Below the pieces are notes generated by a model. It made no database searches and had not been told where the DNA came from. It saw only the letters and a list, made by a program, of their open reading frames with translations. From Trichinella spiralis (lineage: Eukaryota; Nematoda; Enoplea; Trichinellida; Trichinellidae): a stretch of DNA of 64,000 nt. Shown in pieces: positions 37,009-49,739 of the stretch (position 1 is the stretch's first letter; each line of letters starts with the position of its first letter). A program made the translations under genes and the position numbers. Where the stretch lies: the NCBI GenBank assembly GCA_000181795.3, contig CM012953.1, forward strand, positions 1,012,184 through 1,076,183, written 5' to 3'.

Positions 37009-40000
37009 TCATTCATCACTGCTAACCTCAGTGGTATCCATGTTTTCCTAAATGAAATGAAATATTCAATAACAGAAAAACGAAATTATTCATCTGAATC
37101 CAACTAACATCCGATGAAGAGTCTGAATCTTCGATAATTTCACGAGATTTTATTTTCGACGCTTTGACTGGTGTTGATGATTTACTACTCCTACAAAAAA
37201 TAAAAAATTCAAAAATTTACTTTTTGAAAAGAAAATATGAATGTAAAGTGCAACAAATTACTTGGTTGCAACAATATTACCACCACCCTTCTTTTTGAAT
37301 TCTTTCAACTCATCCAAATATCGTCTCCGGTCCACAGCAGCTAAATTTTCCCATTTCTAAAAAAAGTAGCTCATATATATATTTTTTTTTTCATTCATCA
37401 TTCAGATTATCCGAAAAAAAGGAAAAAAAAACATGCTTCTCAATGCTTACACTTTTGTCTTTCAATTTTTTCCACTGTTCAGCGGCTGCTTTGGAAACAT
37501 CCGCAAAAGACATGCCAGGTTTTTTAAATTTGGACCGATTTTCCATTAAATAAAACATATAAGCGCTCTTATTGCGTTTCGGCCCTTCTTTGACTTTCTT
37601 CTGCTTCTTCGGTTTGGGCGGTTGAACAGCCTGAAAAAGAAAACAATGACAACATTATAAATTTTGCAATTAAGCAAAATTAATCAAGTTTAATAAATAA
37701 AGTTAACCTTTTTATTATGAGCTTTTTTCGGCTTTGGTTTTTCATCATCGTATTCTTCTTCCTCCTCCTCTTCCTGATCATCATCATCATCATCATTATT
37801 ATCATCATCGCTGTCGTCGTCATCTTTTTCTTCATCACTTTCAGCGGATGAAGAAGATTTCGCCTTTTTCGAAACGTTCTTCGTCTTCTGCTTATTCTTC
37901 TCTTCTTGATCACTTGACTCGTCTTCACTTCCGCCACTGGCTTCTGAATCACTCGAAGATGACGACGATTCGCTGCTATTTTTTCGAACTTCTCCTTTTT
38001 CCGGATCATAATCACTATCTTCTGCAAAAATCAAATGCAAATCATATATTGCTAACAATTTTCAACCGTTGAGAAAAAAAATCAAATGAAAAACAAATTC
38101 CATTTACTAGATATTTCATTTCATAATAATATATGTATTCAAAAAATACATTTAATTTCAAAAAGAAAATCAAACATAATAACAATAACATTTGGATAAT
38201 AATTGGTCATGTTCTTACCGGACTCGTCAGAGTCATTTTCATTATTTTCCTCTTTTTCCCTTGCTTCACTTTTCAACTGCTCTGCATAATGGTCGCGCTC
38301 GCCTTCTTCATCGCTACTTCCTTTGAATAAATTTTCAGTTGTTTCCTGAAAATATAAGTTTAAAAATACATAAATAAATTCAATAAATATGCAAACTTTT
38401 CATATTATGCAATTAATTGATTCTAATTAATTTGAATTTCCATATTACTTACCAAACGTTTGCCAGTATTTGTTATATTAATGCCTTTGCTAACAACAAA
38501 GTCGTACAATTTTCCATATTCTTCTCTACAAAAAGCAAACAATATATATATATACAATCAGATCAACAATTAATTTTGCATGCATTATGCGTGCAATTTT
38601 ACTTCATAATGCTTGTGAATGTAAAAATATTGCCTTGTTTGGTTTGAATTTCAAAATCAAATGATTTCGTAGTGACGTGAGAACGAGCAAAATTGATGCA
38701 TGAAATTTCCTCCAGTCGCACGTATACTGGTGGCTTGTGAACATACAGAAAGCCATGCTGCAACGGATACAAAAATCCACCAGCGGACTTGTACGCGCAG
38801 CCGACTGCCGGTGTTCCGGTGTGCCTGAATTGAAAAAAAATCAAAATTTATTTTAAAAATAAATTACAGCAAAAAACCATATTTCATACCCAACAAAATT
38901 TCCTGGAACTGTGATTTGCTTTCGAACTAGGCATTTCATTATACGAGAAATAATTTCAAACAATGGACCGCTCAATTGACGCGGCAGTTCACCGTTGTAT
39001 TTCTCTTTCAAAACATCCCTAGACAAAATTATTAAAAAAACTGAATTACTCATTATTCTTTTTAAAGCAATTAATTATAATTACTCGGGCAAGCCAAGTT
39101 CTAGATCAACTTCATCATCTTTCAATATGTCCATGATGAGAAAATGATAGCGCGTTTGACCTTGTTTTACAGGTGGATCCAAACCTATCTAATAATTGAA
39201 AAAAAAATTTATTTTATTTTTAATAATCGTCCTACTGCTAATGATCATAATTTCAGGACAAAATTTTTAATAAATAAAATGAAAAAAAACGAACCACGAA
39301 AAACATCCTTCTTCCATCTTGATGCGGCAGCAAAAATAAACGCAAAATAGACGAAATCGGTATTTTATAATCAAAAGTTTTCCCATGTAAAGCAAGCATT
39401 GTTGGATAAATTTTTATGTCATAACGACCTCTGCAATGAAATAAATTAAATATTTTTTTGAATTAAACAGTTTCTTTTAATAAATAATAAAAGCAAACCT
39501 CGGTGTAGCACATAACACTTGCTCCAGTACGGCCAATTCTTTACCAGATTCTTTTAGGAAACCAGCTTTTTCAGCAATTTTCCTTTTAAATTCCTAAATA
39601 ATAAATCAAATAGCCTTCGTAAAAGGCATAAAATCATCATGCTTGCGCATAGCTAACTTCGGCTGGGTCTTCTTCTGTGTTCGGATCACCAGAAATGTAA
39701 AGTCGCATTTCCATCAATGAAACAGCGCATTCATCGTTCTGATTAAATTCCATAATGACCTCATTCTTTGCAGAACTACAGTTGTTGACGTTGGCTAATG
39801 GAATGTCAAATAACAACTGCCCATCGTTTTCAAATTCAAGTACTGATCCTGAAAAAAAAAATTTCATGCAATTTCAAATTCAAAAAATAACACAACAAAC
39901 CAATAAAATTCGCCGTCGCTTGGTTTGTTCCAGTGATGCAAGGTTCAATATTTTTCAATTCCATATTCCAGTTTTTTTTCAAATATGCAGATAAACGATC

Positions 40001-40455
40001 GAAATCCTAAATTGAAGAAAAAATAAACAATTCAATCTAATTTGGAAACGTACGTCCAAAATTACTACACATATATATATATAATTAGAAAATATTTCAA
40101 AAAATTTAAATTTACAAAAGAAAAACTTTACTGAGCAATAGCAGTTGAACATGACTTACTGAATCTTTGAATCCACCAAATCTATACATTGGACCACTTT
40201 TTAGCAGGCATTTCAATGCTGGCGAATCAGCTAGCCGAACCCAGTGACAATGATCAATATCACTAGCTGAGATATGTTCGACTTTACCTGTCTTTGTATT
40301 CTTGAAAGTAATACTTTGATTCGACAATTTGATCTTTCCAGGATTCTAAACAATGTCATTGGAAACTCCGAGATTGTAAATGCTTTTCCAATACAAACCA
40401 AAAAACCCAAATTTTCCATGCAGACGTCATTAAATTCTAACTGAAAATCATTCAT
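37009..40455 (-). CDS. SSRP1: FACT complex subunit SSRP1
   Basis: HMG-box histone chaperone subunit that with SPT16 reorganises nucleosomes during transcription and replication. Sixteen exons on the minus strand: 40399-40455, 40160-40345, 39901-40006, 39658-39848, 39499-39593, 39295-39430, 39085-39188, 38890-39018, 38603-38824, 38453-38525, 38219-38345, 37708-38021, 37451-37630, 37262-37356, 37109-37190, 37009-37047; 711 aa (human 709). N-terminal domain: [20 protein letters not shown]. The middle PH domains contain [65 protein letters not shown] and [21 protein letters not shown] long Asp/Glu/Ser tract follows, then one short HMG box ([20 protein letters not shown] ... AAEQWKKLK) and an acidic tail ending SSDE. 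The exon 4 donor is ambiguous: GAA|GTTAGC (used here), or the non-canonical CAA|GCATGA, which would add VSYAQ. Confidence 0.95.
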
Positions 40456-41309
40456 CGTTATGCAGCCAAAATCTGAAACAAAACAAAAAGCAATCAAAAA
40501 ATGTAAATAAAGTGTGATAAATAGCAAACATTTCTTATCAATTTTAACAAATCAGAAAAAATATTATACAGGTTGTTTCGAACATTCATACCATTACATA
40601 CTCATTTAAATCGAAAAATTATGCAACAAAAAATTGCTTTAATCGCGTGTAACTCATACAACACAATTATTAACATAGGTAATATTAACCCAAAATAATA
40701 AAACAGCTCAAAACCATAAATAAAAAAAACATCAAAACATGACATACTCTACTTTCAAACATGCTCATTTCAGAAAAATGATAATACAGGTAAATGATTT
40801 TCAGGTATAATTATTAAATATGTTTTACTTTTGTCAAGTGAATTCCAGTTTTGCGTTAAAAATAATTTTCAGATAAAATATTTTCCAAAGTCACCAAAAA
40901 GTTTTAATAAGATAGCACATAAATTGATGACAATACAGTATAACTACCACGCAAGAACTTGCAACTAGGTATTTCAATTTTGTCGATATTGCACATTTTT
41001 AATTTAAAAAAATAACGAATAAATAAAATAATGCAACTAATTACTTTCATCAGCTTTATTTAAAATATTAATTTTATGAGTTTCATTTTTACATTATCGC
41101 TATTAACTTGAAATGTTAAAAACTATTAATTAATTAAAATTTTGATGTTAAATTAAGCGATACAACCAATAGCAGTACATATTTTCGCAAAATAATAACT
41201 ACTGCCGCGAACGCAACTTGATGTCAATTACAATGGAGAAAACTTCGAATTTCTCTAGGCGCAATTCTGAGTATTCGCACGCGACTGCCACCTTAGCACA
41301 ATGGAACGT
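40456..41309. other. Spacer upstream of SSRP1
   Basis: About 850 bases of AT-rich promoter-side DNA up to the edge of the repeat island. A TTTGTTTCAG acceptor lies about 20 bases before the SSRP1 ATG. No gene seen. Confidence 0.5.
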
Positions 41310-44300
41310 GAATCAAAAAAGCTCAGTTCACACCGTTTATTCAATGCAAAACTCAAACACGTGCGAAAAAACACAGACACCGAGACAGTAACACAATTGA
41401 CTAACCCCGGGGAACAAAACATCCAGACACGTCACGCAACCAGTGACCACCACGTGAGTCTACCAGATTCACTATGTATCTCCATTACCGTCTTGAAAAA
41501 AATCAGGTACTTGTATACTGTACCTCGTTTAAAACAACTATGTTACCAAAGTTGTTCATACGTCACATTGTCTAAATATACCTATTATAAATGCAAACAC
41601 TCTGGAAATTAGAATTACATTAAAATAAATTTCTTTAAGTGGATGCTAATAATCACTAACAGGAATATATTTATATATCATCATAGCATCTTATTTTATT
41701 TTCTTCTTCATTTTTTATTATTCATTTTGTTGTTCAAGTTTATTTTTATTAAAATGAATTAAAAAAATTCAGCTTCTAATTTTAACGGTTGATCAAAAAT
41801 CTGCTCAAATTACGGTCTTCTTAACGTACTTTAATATCAGTATTAGTACAGTATACTATTGTTTTGACGTCACAGTTGGAACGTGTCAGCGTAACGCGTG
41901 AAATGCTACGTTGGCGACTGCGGTGAGATCAGCACCAGTCCCAAAACAGTTCATGGAAATTTCACCGCAATTTTGATGCTACTGCTGCACTGAGGATTTC
42001 AGTCCCTGAACTGACCTGAAGCACTGGTTAAAGAAAGTTTAACAGTTCTTGCAGCTCATAACGTTCGATGAAGATCCACGAAGGACGCCGATTTCACCAT
42101 GTTTTCTCATTGGACGCTGATGCCATTCTCTTGGTCACCATGCGCTGCGTCCTAAGTGGAACAAACCATCCTGGATGACTTCGCTTCCAGCCCGCGTGAT
42201 CTCCTCTCTGACGCCACTGTGGATAAGGAGGTACTTCACAGAGGGGGTGAGTAAAACTGCCTATCACAAACACTAGCCACTTCGAGCGTCGGTTCTCACG
42301 AAAAGGCCGTTTGCCGTCAGCAAAACAAACAAGCAGTAAGTCAGTCGGGTCTGCTGTGGTGCGACACGTCCAGTGGAATACCTAACCAAGATCAGCTAGC
42401 AGTTCAGTGACTTCACTAAAGAATCGATTGAAGATGGAGATTGATTGACTCAGAAATCGAAATCAGAAAATGTCAATAGAACTTAAAAATTCAGGCAGAG
42501 TGTCTAAGGTGATCGCCGCTTCCCAGTGAAGTTCAGAATACCACCGATGGGATCATTTCAATCATCAGCGCACCACTGAATTCATCTGATAGTTCAGAAA
42601 TGGATGCAAATGAAATGCACAAAATATTCACGTGGTATCATCGCCAGTGCCTGTCTCTAACACCGTCCCCTCGATTAGAAGTGAGGCAAAGGCTGTTTAC
42701 CATTGTGAATAATCCTCTGCTCAGCGGCCACTTGAGCACCATCGACTGAACCAGAAGAAGATTATCAGGGCATGCAAATGTTGCCTTGGAAAGAACAGTG
42801 CTCTGATGCCTACTGACAGCTGCTAAATGAAATTGTTACTGTATTAGTATTAGGAGTGTTACGAAAGGAACTCGAACATCATCTGCCACTTTATCAAAAC
42901 GAAAGAAACTCATCTCATGAAGAGGCCTCTGCAGCGGGTGACGTACCATCAGCGGCACATGGTGAAGCAATTGATGCAGGAAATGCACCAAAATTGGCTT
43001 TGTGAGCCATCATCATAACCGTGGTCTTACCCGATGGTTCCTATGAAAAAGAAGGACGGATCATTCAGAATCTGCGTGGACTAACCGCTGCTGTCGTTTC
43101 AGCAGCCCTGAAAATTCTGATGAAAATCAAAACCGTTTAAAGATGGACAACCCTTTTTGAAATTTGATGACACACGAAAAGTCCTGAAGCCCATGAAATG
43201 TTTCTTGAGCATAGACATGGGTAGTGGTTACTGGATGAGGCAGATAAAAAGAAAACTAGTGTGACGGCGACCACGAAATTGCACCTGCGTATCACGTTCA
43301 CTTTTTTGTATGGCGACCGGCGGTATAAACAAATAGGTCAGCGTGGTGAACGCGGCAGTGTGTGTGGATCGGAGTAGACATACGGCGTGCGAGTCCCGGT
43401 TTGTTGAACATTTGTATTATAGCCATTTTGTATAATCTCTTGTATCCCAGTGTTTATAATAAACTCTCTACATAATAAATGGTGCGGATGAATCGTGCGA
43501 CTGACGGCGCTACACTAGCTTTCCTTATGGTCTCATATCTGTTCTGAGTGATTGCCTCCAGGTTGTCCAACGCGCTGGCTAGCTTCATCGTCTCATTGTA
43601 GTTGTGCTCTCTGTGTAATTTTACTCTGGTTTACGTTTTTTAGAAAGAGGACACCTCAAAGACGACTATTGCATCAATTACTGTATATAATTCATCGCAT
43701 AAAATTTTGAAAGTTATTCCTAGTCTTTCTAAATCAAAACATTTTTGCGCACTTGACAAAAAGAAATGATAAAGGCCACGGCAGAATCCCTTGATTTTCT
43801 GAAACCAGTGGCGCTGCTCTGTTATTTCATAAGCTTATATATATACATATTCATTTGAATCTCGTTAATCAGTGTGTTTTTCTGTTCTCTACCTTGTTTG
43901 TTACTTTTATATTTCTGTCTTATTCGTCAACTGTTGTTGACTAGTATATTCTTCTGTCTAATAAAGAATTTTACGCAACCATCATGTTTATATTGAAAAT
44001 CCTCATTGTCATTTTACACTTACTGCAAGAAGTTTTAAAAAAAGGTTGTCGATCATCACGTCCCTATTGAACTGGCTGTTCAAAAAGGATGCCAAATGTC
44101 ATTGGTCGACGGAGTGCCAATCTGCATTTGACATGCTGAAAAATTGCTTTAATAAAAACAACAACAAAGCACAATGAAATTGCAAACATTTTAATGATAA
44201 ATTACACAAATAATATAATAATATAATGACCAATAATTAATTGATTCAAACATGAGTAGCATATTATATATGTGATCTGATGAGTAGAAATGAGAGCAAA

Positions 44301-44432
44301 ATTATTTCAATAGAAATCATTTTAGATTTAATTGAAAGATTTTACAAATAAGATTGTTGTCCACCTGTGGTACCCCTGCCAGATTGGAAAACTATCTGCC
44401 GCAGATAGGGGCGCTATAGATGATAACTAAAT
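41310..44432 (+). mobile_element. Ty3/Gypsy-derived fossil unit, copy 1
   Basis: First of two direct copies of one unit of about 2.9 kb. Copy boundaries are where similarity to copy 2 (53098-55951) starts and stops. Traces of a Gypsy polymerase are readable on the plus strand: a KKKDGSFRICVD block near 43050-43082, a SIDMGSGYW block near 43206-43240 (reverse transcriptase), and FKKDAKCHWSTECQSAFDML near 44083-44142 (start of the RNase H region). It is broken, with many interruptions and no long open frame. The left 350 bases look non-coding and could be an LTR-like end, but no matching LTR pair was found. A separate solo LTR lies within it (43260-43514). Close likeness to copy 2 implies recent duplication or co-mobilisation of an already dead sequence. 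Confidence 0.75.
43260..43514. mobile_element. Solo LTR inserted in the first Gypsy-derived unit
   Basis: 255 bp present in copy 1 and absent from the same place in copy 2. It begins TGTGACGGCG and ends GGCGCTACA, i.e. TG...CA with short imperfect inverted ends. It is flanked by a 4-bp duplication CTAG (43256-43259 and 43515-43518), while copy 2 has a single CTAG at the empty site. It contains a TATAAA-like box near 43322 and AATAAA words near 43457-43480, as expected of an LTR read on the plus strand. The 4-bp target duplication fits a Ty3/Gypsy-type LTR. No internal region is left, so it arose by LTR-LTR recombination. Confidence 0.85.
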
Positions 44433-44489
44433 GGGAGTCAGCAACCACTTGATGCGGCCGTATTATTAGATATATACTCATTCAATCGC

Positions 44490-46660
44490 TAAATTTAAAA
44501 ATGACGTTTCCAAATACATTACCAACGTTACCGGGACCGATTTCCCAACCTTTAATATCTTAGTCATAGCCAGTTATTATTTCATATTTTGAATAGCCAG
44601 TTCCATCAAACAAATGCCCTTCTCGAAATCGCTTCTCTGGATCGAGTGCATCTGAGCCATTTTTAGGAGAGTCGCCCATACCTTCAGTCTCTCAAAAACG
44701 TTAGAGCAAGTCTACAACTTTCAGCTCCACTGTAGCGCTAATCGCAGCAGCACACTAAAACGTTGGTCAAGGTCTTACCGGGCCTTCCCCATCAGATCAC
44801 ATTACCTAAAAGCTGATGGTAATAATCGATGTTAGTCATGACATGTACTTCATCTGATGAGTCGTCATCAGAGATAAGATCCTATAATTGCAACTGTTCC
44901 CACTTACTTGGCCAGCCGGGTCCCTGAAACCAGAAGGCGATGGCACAGGCTCCGCATGGTCAGCACCTCCATGGGGTTGCGCTTTGTACTCTGGCCGCCG
45001 TTAAACCAACTTAGGAATAGCCGAACCACCTGAGAACTGGGATGCTCACGGGTTGCACCACTGAAGCCTTCAACCATCATTGGCTGACCTTCCCCACCAA
45101 TCCTAATGCTAACGCAACATTATGCCTGATAAACGAGTACTTAACCCCTGTGTCCAACAAACACATCACTGCCACTCCAGGACCTACAGCACCGTATGCC
45201 TTTGCTTGGATTGTATGAAAGTGGTTGAGCTGTCACCGCCTTTCCGAAACTAGGTTGGTTTGCATTATCGCAACGGCAGGAGATTTGCACTAAGAAGTGG
45301 GGTATACTACTCTTCTCAGAGTTGAAAGTGCCAACAGTAACCACCAGATCGACATATCTTGCAGATGGACTTTTCTTTCATCGGTTGCGCTTGCAGGCTG
45401 AAAATAAATGCCCAGGCTTGAAGCAGAATTAGCAGAGTCGATAGGGGTTGCTATTTCCTGCTGCGTCTGGGGACTCGCCTGTCTCAAGTTCGATCACACC
45501 CGAAAGCATGTATTGTCTCTGACAGAAATCGCAGACGACATCTACGGAAGAACGGAGAAACTCCACAGTCTTTTGAGTTTCTCTCCCCTGACCAAAGCTT
45601 CTCAGCTTCTCAATTGCACTCATCGACCGCTTCTCCCGACGTAGTTTGCCTGACTTTTGACAGACTGTTCCAACTTCTCACCGTCTCAGATTGTCCAGAG
45701 TGATGATGCTTTCTCTTTCTGAGGGGGCAACCGCTGCACGCCTCACAGCGGCCTTTTTTGGGTGAAGTTGAGGAACTCCTGCAGGTTGAGTCTCACACCA
45801 CCCCTGATTGCGAGTATGCGAGTATGGGAATCCCATGCGAAATGATTCTCATGGGGAAATTTCTCTTTCAAGTAGGACAGCAAGGATTTGCCTGCGGTCA
45901 AATCCTGCTCAAAGGGTTTTTGCTGAGCTCAGTGAGGCATCACACATGGCTCGTGATCTCGTGCACTAAAGCCCAAGTGCGTTATTTGACATCCCAAAAT
46001 GCCTTCAGATGTTCTTGAACAATAGTGCCTGAATTCAACAATTTGACGGCATGCGGGTAATATGCAACAGAATTACTCATCCCCTCGATAGCCGTCAGAG
46101 CGTCCGCAGAAAGCCCCGCCAGCAGACATGTAAATTTTGTGTTTTTCAAATCTTCACAACAGTAGACGTCAGCTTGGAAACGATTCCAAAAGGCTGGGAA
46201 TTCGAGCGTCTTGGCTGACAACACTGGAAGCTTCGGTTCTGGCAACTTCTCATTTACCTGTGGCTTACTGATGCCACTGCGGTCAGGGGGTTCAGGTTTG
46301 ACGTGGAACTCAGGTTACGTAGCTTCGAGCTGTCAGAACTTGGTGCGCACTGCTCAGCGGGCCTTCTGCATTCAGCCATAAAGTGTACGCCACTGAACGG
46401 CCTTCTTACACTGAGCAGCTTCCAACTGAGGCTGCAACTCTAACGTCTTATCATAAAAGGCATCCACTGCCTCCAGCAATTCTTCGATGTCGTCCAGATA
46501 TAACTCCTCATCGCAGATTTGCGCCAATTCATCGACCATGTCACGAAGTTTCACCCTTCAAACCTCTACTTTGTTCGCCAGTGTCGGTCTTCATAGTGAA
46601 TCGTTTTGAACAATGAGCGCACGTCAAATTAAGCGGATTACTCTTTGTCTACTGTCTAAC
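44490..46660 (-). mobile_element. BEL/Pao LTR-retrotransposon fossil (gag and protease part)
   Basis: Read on the minus strand from about 46.56 kb downward. A coiled-coil gag N-terminus comes first (DELAQICDEELYLDDIEELL). Then comes the BEL/Pao gag hallmark PKLPVLSAKTLEFPAFWNRF with CLLAGLSADALTAIEGM. A Cys/His-containing stretch follows near 45.2-45.6 kb, then an aspartic protease trace (CLLDTGVKYSFIRHN, near 45.12-45.17 kb), and finally a VMTNIDYYHQLLGN-type block (near 44.84 kb) of the family's A17 protease region. It is broken, with several interruptions. The reverse transcriptase, RNase H and integrase parts are absent: the sequence stops near the end of the Gypsy-derived unit at 44.43 kb. 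Its LTR lies just beyond at 46693-47058. Confidence 0.75.
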
Positions 46661-46692
46661 TTCTGTGCCACAATCCAGCTCAGAGGAACAGA

Positions 46693-47058
46693 ATCTTAGC
46701 GGCAAAACTGTTATCGATTGAATGCTAGTGGACTGTAATTTTTATTCAGAAATAGTTAAAATCAACAATGGTCACTTAACCGCAATCCGACTCATGTTTG
46801 CCTCTGAACGTGACACAAAACAATACAAACTGGGAGAAACACATTTCATTGAACGAAGGTGCAAGCTTAGGAACGGATACAAAGGTGGAAGGATAATTCA
46901 CTACACAATAAATAAACACAAACACAAAACAAGACGTTTATCATTGGCACTACAGCACAGATTACACACCTCTCCTTGCCAACTCATCCATTCCACTACC
47001 TAAAGGTAGCGCAAGCCACCGTAATCTGAATTCAGGTACAGAGCCACTTGGTCGCTTC
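46693..47058 (-). mobile_element. LTR of the BEL/Pao fossil
   Basis: About 366 bp directly upstream (minus-strand sense) of the gag fossil, starting TGTGGAAGCG at its 5' end. A diverged relative lies at about 52627-52996. AATAAA words occur within it. No second LTR is adjacent to the gag-protease part, in keeping with loss of the 3' half. Confidence 0.6.
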
Positions 47059-47989
47059 CACATAATTTCGAACAATACAGTTTCATGTTTAGAGCTATAA
47101 AGATGCTAGTTGCTAATAACTTCAATATATTCATCAATTTTATTTAGTTTGCTTCTAAAACGAATCGTCATCTAAAATTTTCTACCACAAAAGTATATAA
47201 CTTTAGTATCTACTACAAAAGTCATACTTGATTTTCTATATACGGTAGATGAAAATAACCTTGTTTTGCATTTTGTAGTTTTTTCCTTGAATATGTCGTT
47301 CATTGAAGATTCTATAAAATTTATGTTCCCACATGTGCAATATTTGCCAATAATTTACTTTTTACATATTAATTGCTTATTCATAAAAGATAATTCTGTT
47401 TGAAACACTTTGGTTTGTGTATTTTACTTGCTTGTCAGTAACTACAGTGCAGAGAAATTCTACAGTATCACTGTGAGTTAAATAAGATGGTAAATGGAGT
47501 CGTTGTGTGCGTTAACCAGTACGGTTTATTCATTATTTGTGACATTCTTTAACCTTTAATTCACGCACTGCTATAGAAGAATTGTTTTCCCTACTGATAC
47601 CGTCAGAATATGGTTAAATTAAAAAGATCATCATTGATCTCCTAAACGGAAAGAGATCACTAAACTTTCCACTTAGTATGTAAGTTCCCTTATTTACACT
47701 TCTTTCTGGAATAACAGAAGAAATTAGACTGCTTTGCACACACCCTCACTCAACTGATCATTCGTTGTGTTACATACTAGCCGGCTCAGTTATGAACATT
47801 TTTAACTTGGCATGGCACCACAAAGAGGAATAAACTATTCACCGCTAGAGACATGTTTGCTGAGTCTGAATTACTGCGGAAGATGAAAAACAGATCGCTT
47901 TGCTTTGTTGGTTTCAAATAGGGCGTTAGGAATATTGTGTACAAGCATACTGGTTGCCCAGAAGAAGCAAAGAAGGTCAAAACAGAAGT
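47059..47989. other. AT-rich spacer inside the repeat island
   Basis: About 930 bases with no recognisable gene or element ends. Composition returns to AT-rich, suggesting older or original spacer DNA. Confidence 0.4.
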
Positions 47990-48830
47990 TATAACTGCAA
48001 AATAAGAAACGAAAGGGGCAAACAGAAGCGAAAACGCTAAAGAATAAGCTAAAAGGTGAAAGCGAAAGCCAGAAATTCAGAAGAAGAAGCGTAAAAAGCT
48101 ATACAGGTAGTGAAAAGATTAAAGAAGAAGTGAAAATGCAAAGAAATGAAAAAGCTAAAGAAAAAGCAAAAAGTTCAAGAGTGAAGGGAAAATGCCAAAA
48201 AGACGCTAAAAATGCTACGGAATAACCTGAAAACGCTAAAGCAGAAACCTGAAAGGCTGAAGAAAGGAAAAGGTCAAAATAGAAGTAACCAAACTACATC
48301 GAGGAAGTAAAAAGTTGTACGGAAACGAAAAAGGCTAAAGAAGAAGCTAAAAAGGTCGAAGTAGAAGTGAAAACGACAAAGAAGTGAAAAGGCTGTAGAA
48401 AATGCAGAAATGCTAAGGACGAATTGTAGAAGTCAACCAGACGCCAAAATGCTAAAGAATAAGCTGCAAACGCTAAATCAAAAGCTAGAAAGGCTGAAGA
48501 GGAAAGAAATATGCCAAAGAAGAAGCAAGAAAACTTCATAGAGGAAATGAAAAGTTGCACGCAAACGAAAAAGGCTGAAGAACAGGCTAAAAGCCTGAAG
48601 AAAGATGAATTCATTGAAGCGTGAATGCTAAGGATGAATTGTAGAAGTCAACCAGACGCCAAGATGCTAAAGAATGGGCTGTAAACGCTAAATGAAAAGC
48701 TAGAAAAGTCAATCAAGAAGCAAAAAACTACAGTAGAAGTGAAAAAGGCAAAGCAGCAAAGAAGGAGTTCAAAGAGCCAACAAGGCTAAGAAGCCAGCAG
48801 CTTTGCTGAATGTTGAATCATCGTTAGTAA
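47990..48830 (+). repeat. Degenerate Lys/Glu-rich tandem repeat tract
   Basis: A purine-rich run of GCTAAAGAAGAAGC-like words. Two longer units recur about 215-240 bases apart: one at about 48295-48355 and 48535-48595 (GAGGAAGTAAAAAGTTG then ACGAAAAAGGCT), and one at about 48411-48480 and 48626-48695 (GAATTGTAGAAGTCAACCAG). In one plus-strand frame they read like KKAKEEAKKVEVE coiled-coil sequence, with frequent interruptions. It is best described as a decayed low-complexity repeat or the remnant of a Lys/Glu-rich coding repeat; no functional gene is claimed. Confidence 0.55.
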
Positions 48831-49739
48831 AAAAACACATTTCTGGTATTCAGTCCACGCTACCTCGATTTTGAAAAAGGAGCTATAATTGTAGAGGTGA
48901 AGTTGGAATCTAATGAATGAGCTGCTGCCTCTTTTTTGATGAGGAAAATGATAATTAAAATGATCATCTCCTCTGATAACATCATTGGCTTTTTTGTTTC
49001 CTGTTTTCAGCAGTAGCTGCCTCCATTGCTGATAGCAACAAAAAATGTTTAAGAAGAGAAAAACTGAAACGCAAGTTGAAGCTGATTATTTACAGATGGT
49101 AATGTTTCATCACGTGTGTGTGAAGAACTGCACCCTGAAGAGTCAGAATTGTGCTTGCTTGCGTTTGCAGTTGTAGTAATGGCTATTTTGTTTTGCTGTG
49201 CCTACTCGATAGCTTTGTGCTTTTTTGTTTGTTTATGTCATTGTAATGATATCTCATAATAAAGTTTGTAAAACTAAAAATAACATTTACTTTATCATAG
49301 CTGGTCTGATCTGAAGGCGCTGCTTCATCTAATGATTTGAACATTCTCATTCACGTTGTTTTAATTCAAAAATTGAATCATCGACTGACATTTATTCATC
49401 TGTGCATAATTGACAAAATCCATCCAGACCTTACTGAAAAACATATAAATTTTGACAGAAAACAAGGCCCGGAATTGACTGAGAGATTCATCAGATATCA
49501 GATAAATCAAGTGACATGAGAGTTGTTGTTAAATAAATCACGCAATACGGAAGTTGCTGATGAATGCACAAAAATGAGCCACGTGACATGCTTTTCACAA
49601 ACAGCGCCATTGTGGAACCGCGTTAAGGGGAGAATTGCTGTGTATGACAATGAAGATTGCTTTATTTACTAGATTAGCTCCGTAATTTTCCAAAATAGTG
49701 AACAGCTATCTTATTGAACCTTCAAATCGTAGTTTTATT

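Noticed and set aside
37734-38072. His/Tyr-rich plus-strand frame
   Set aside because: It is the complement of the Asp/Glu/Ser-coding acidic tract of SSRP1.
41301-41612. 103-codon plus-strand frame at the start of the Gypsy-derived unit
   Set aside because: The matching part of copy 2 does not keep it, and it lies in the non-coding, LTR-like end of the fossil.
48294-48614. 106-codon minus-strand frame, Phe/Ser-rich
   Set aside because: It is the complement of the purine-rich repeat tract and has composition expected from it alone.
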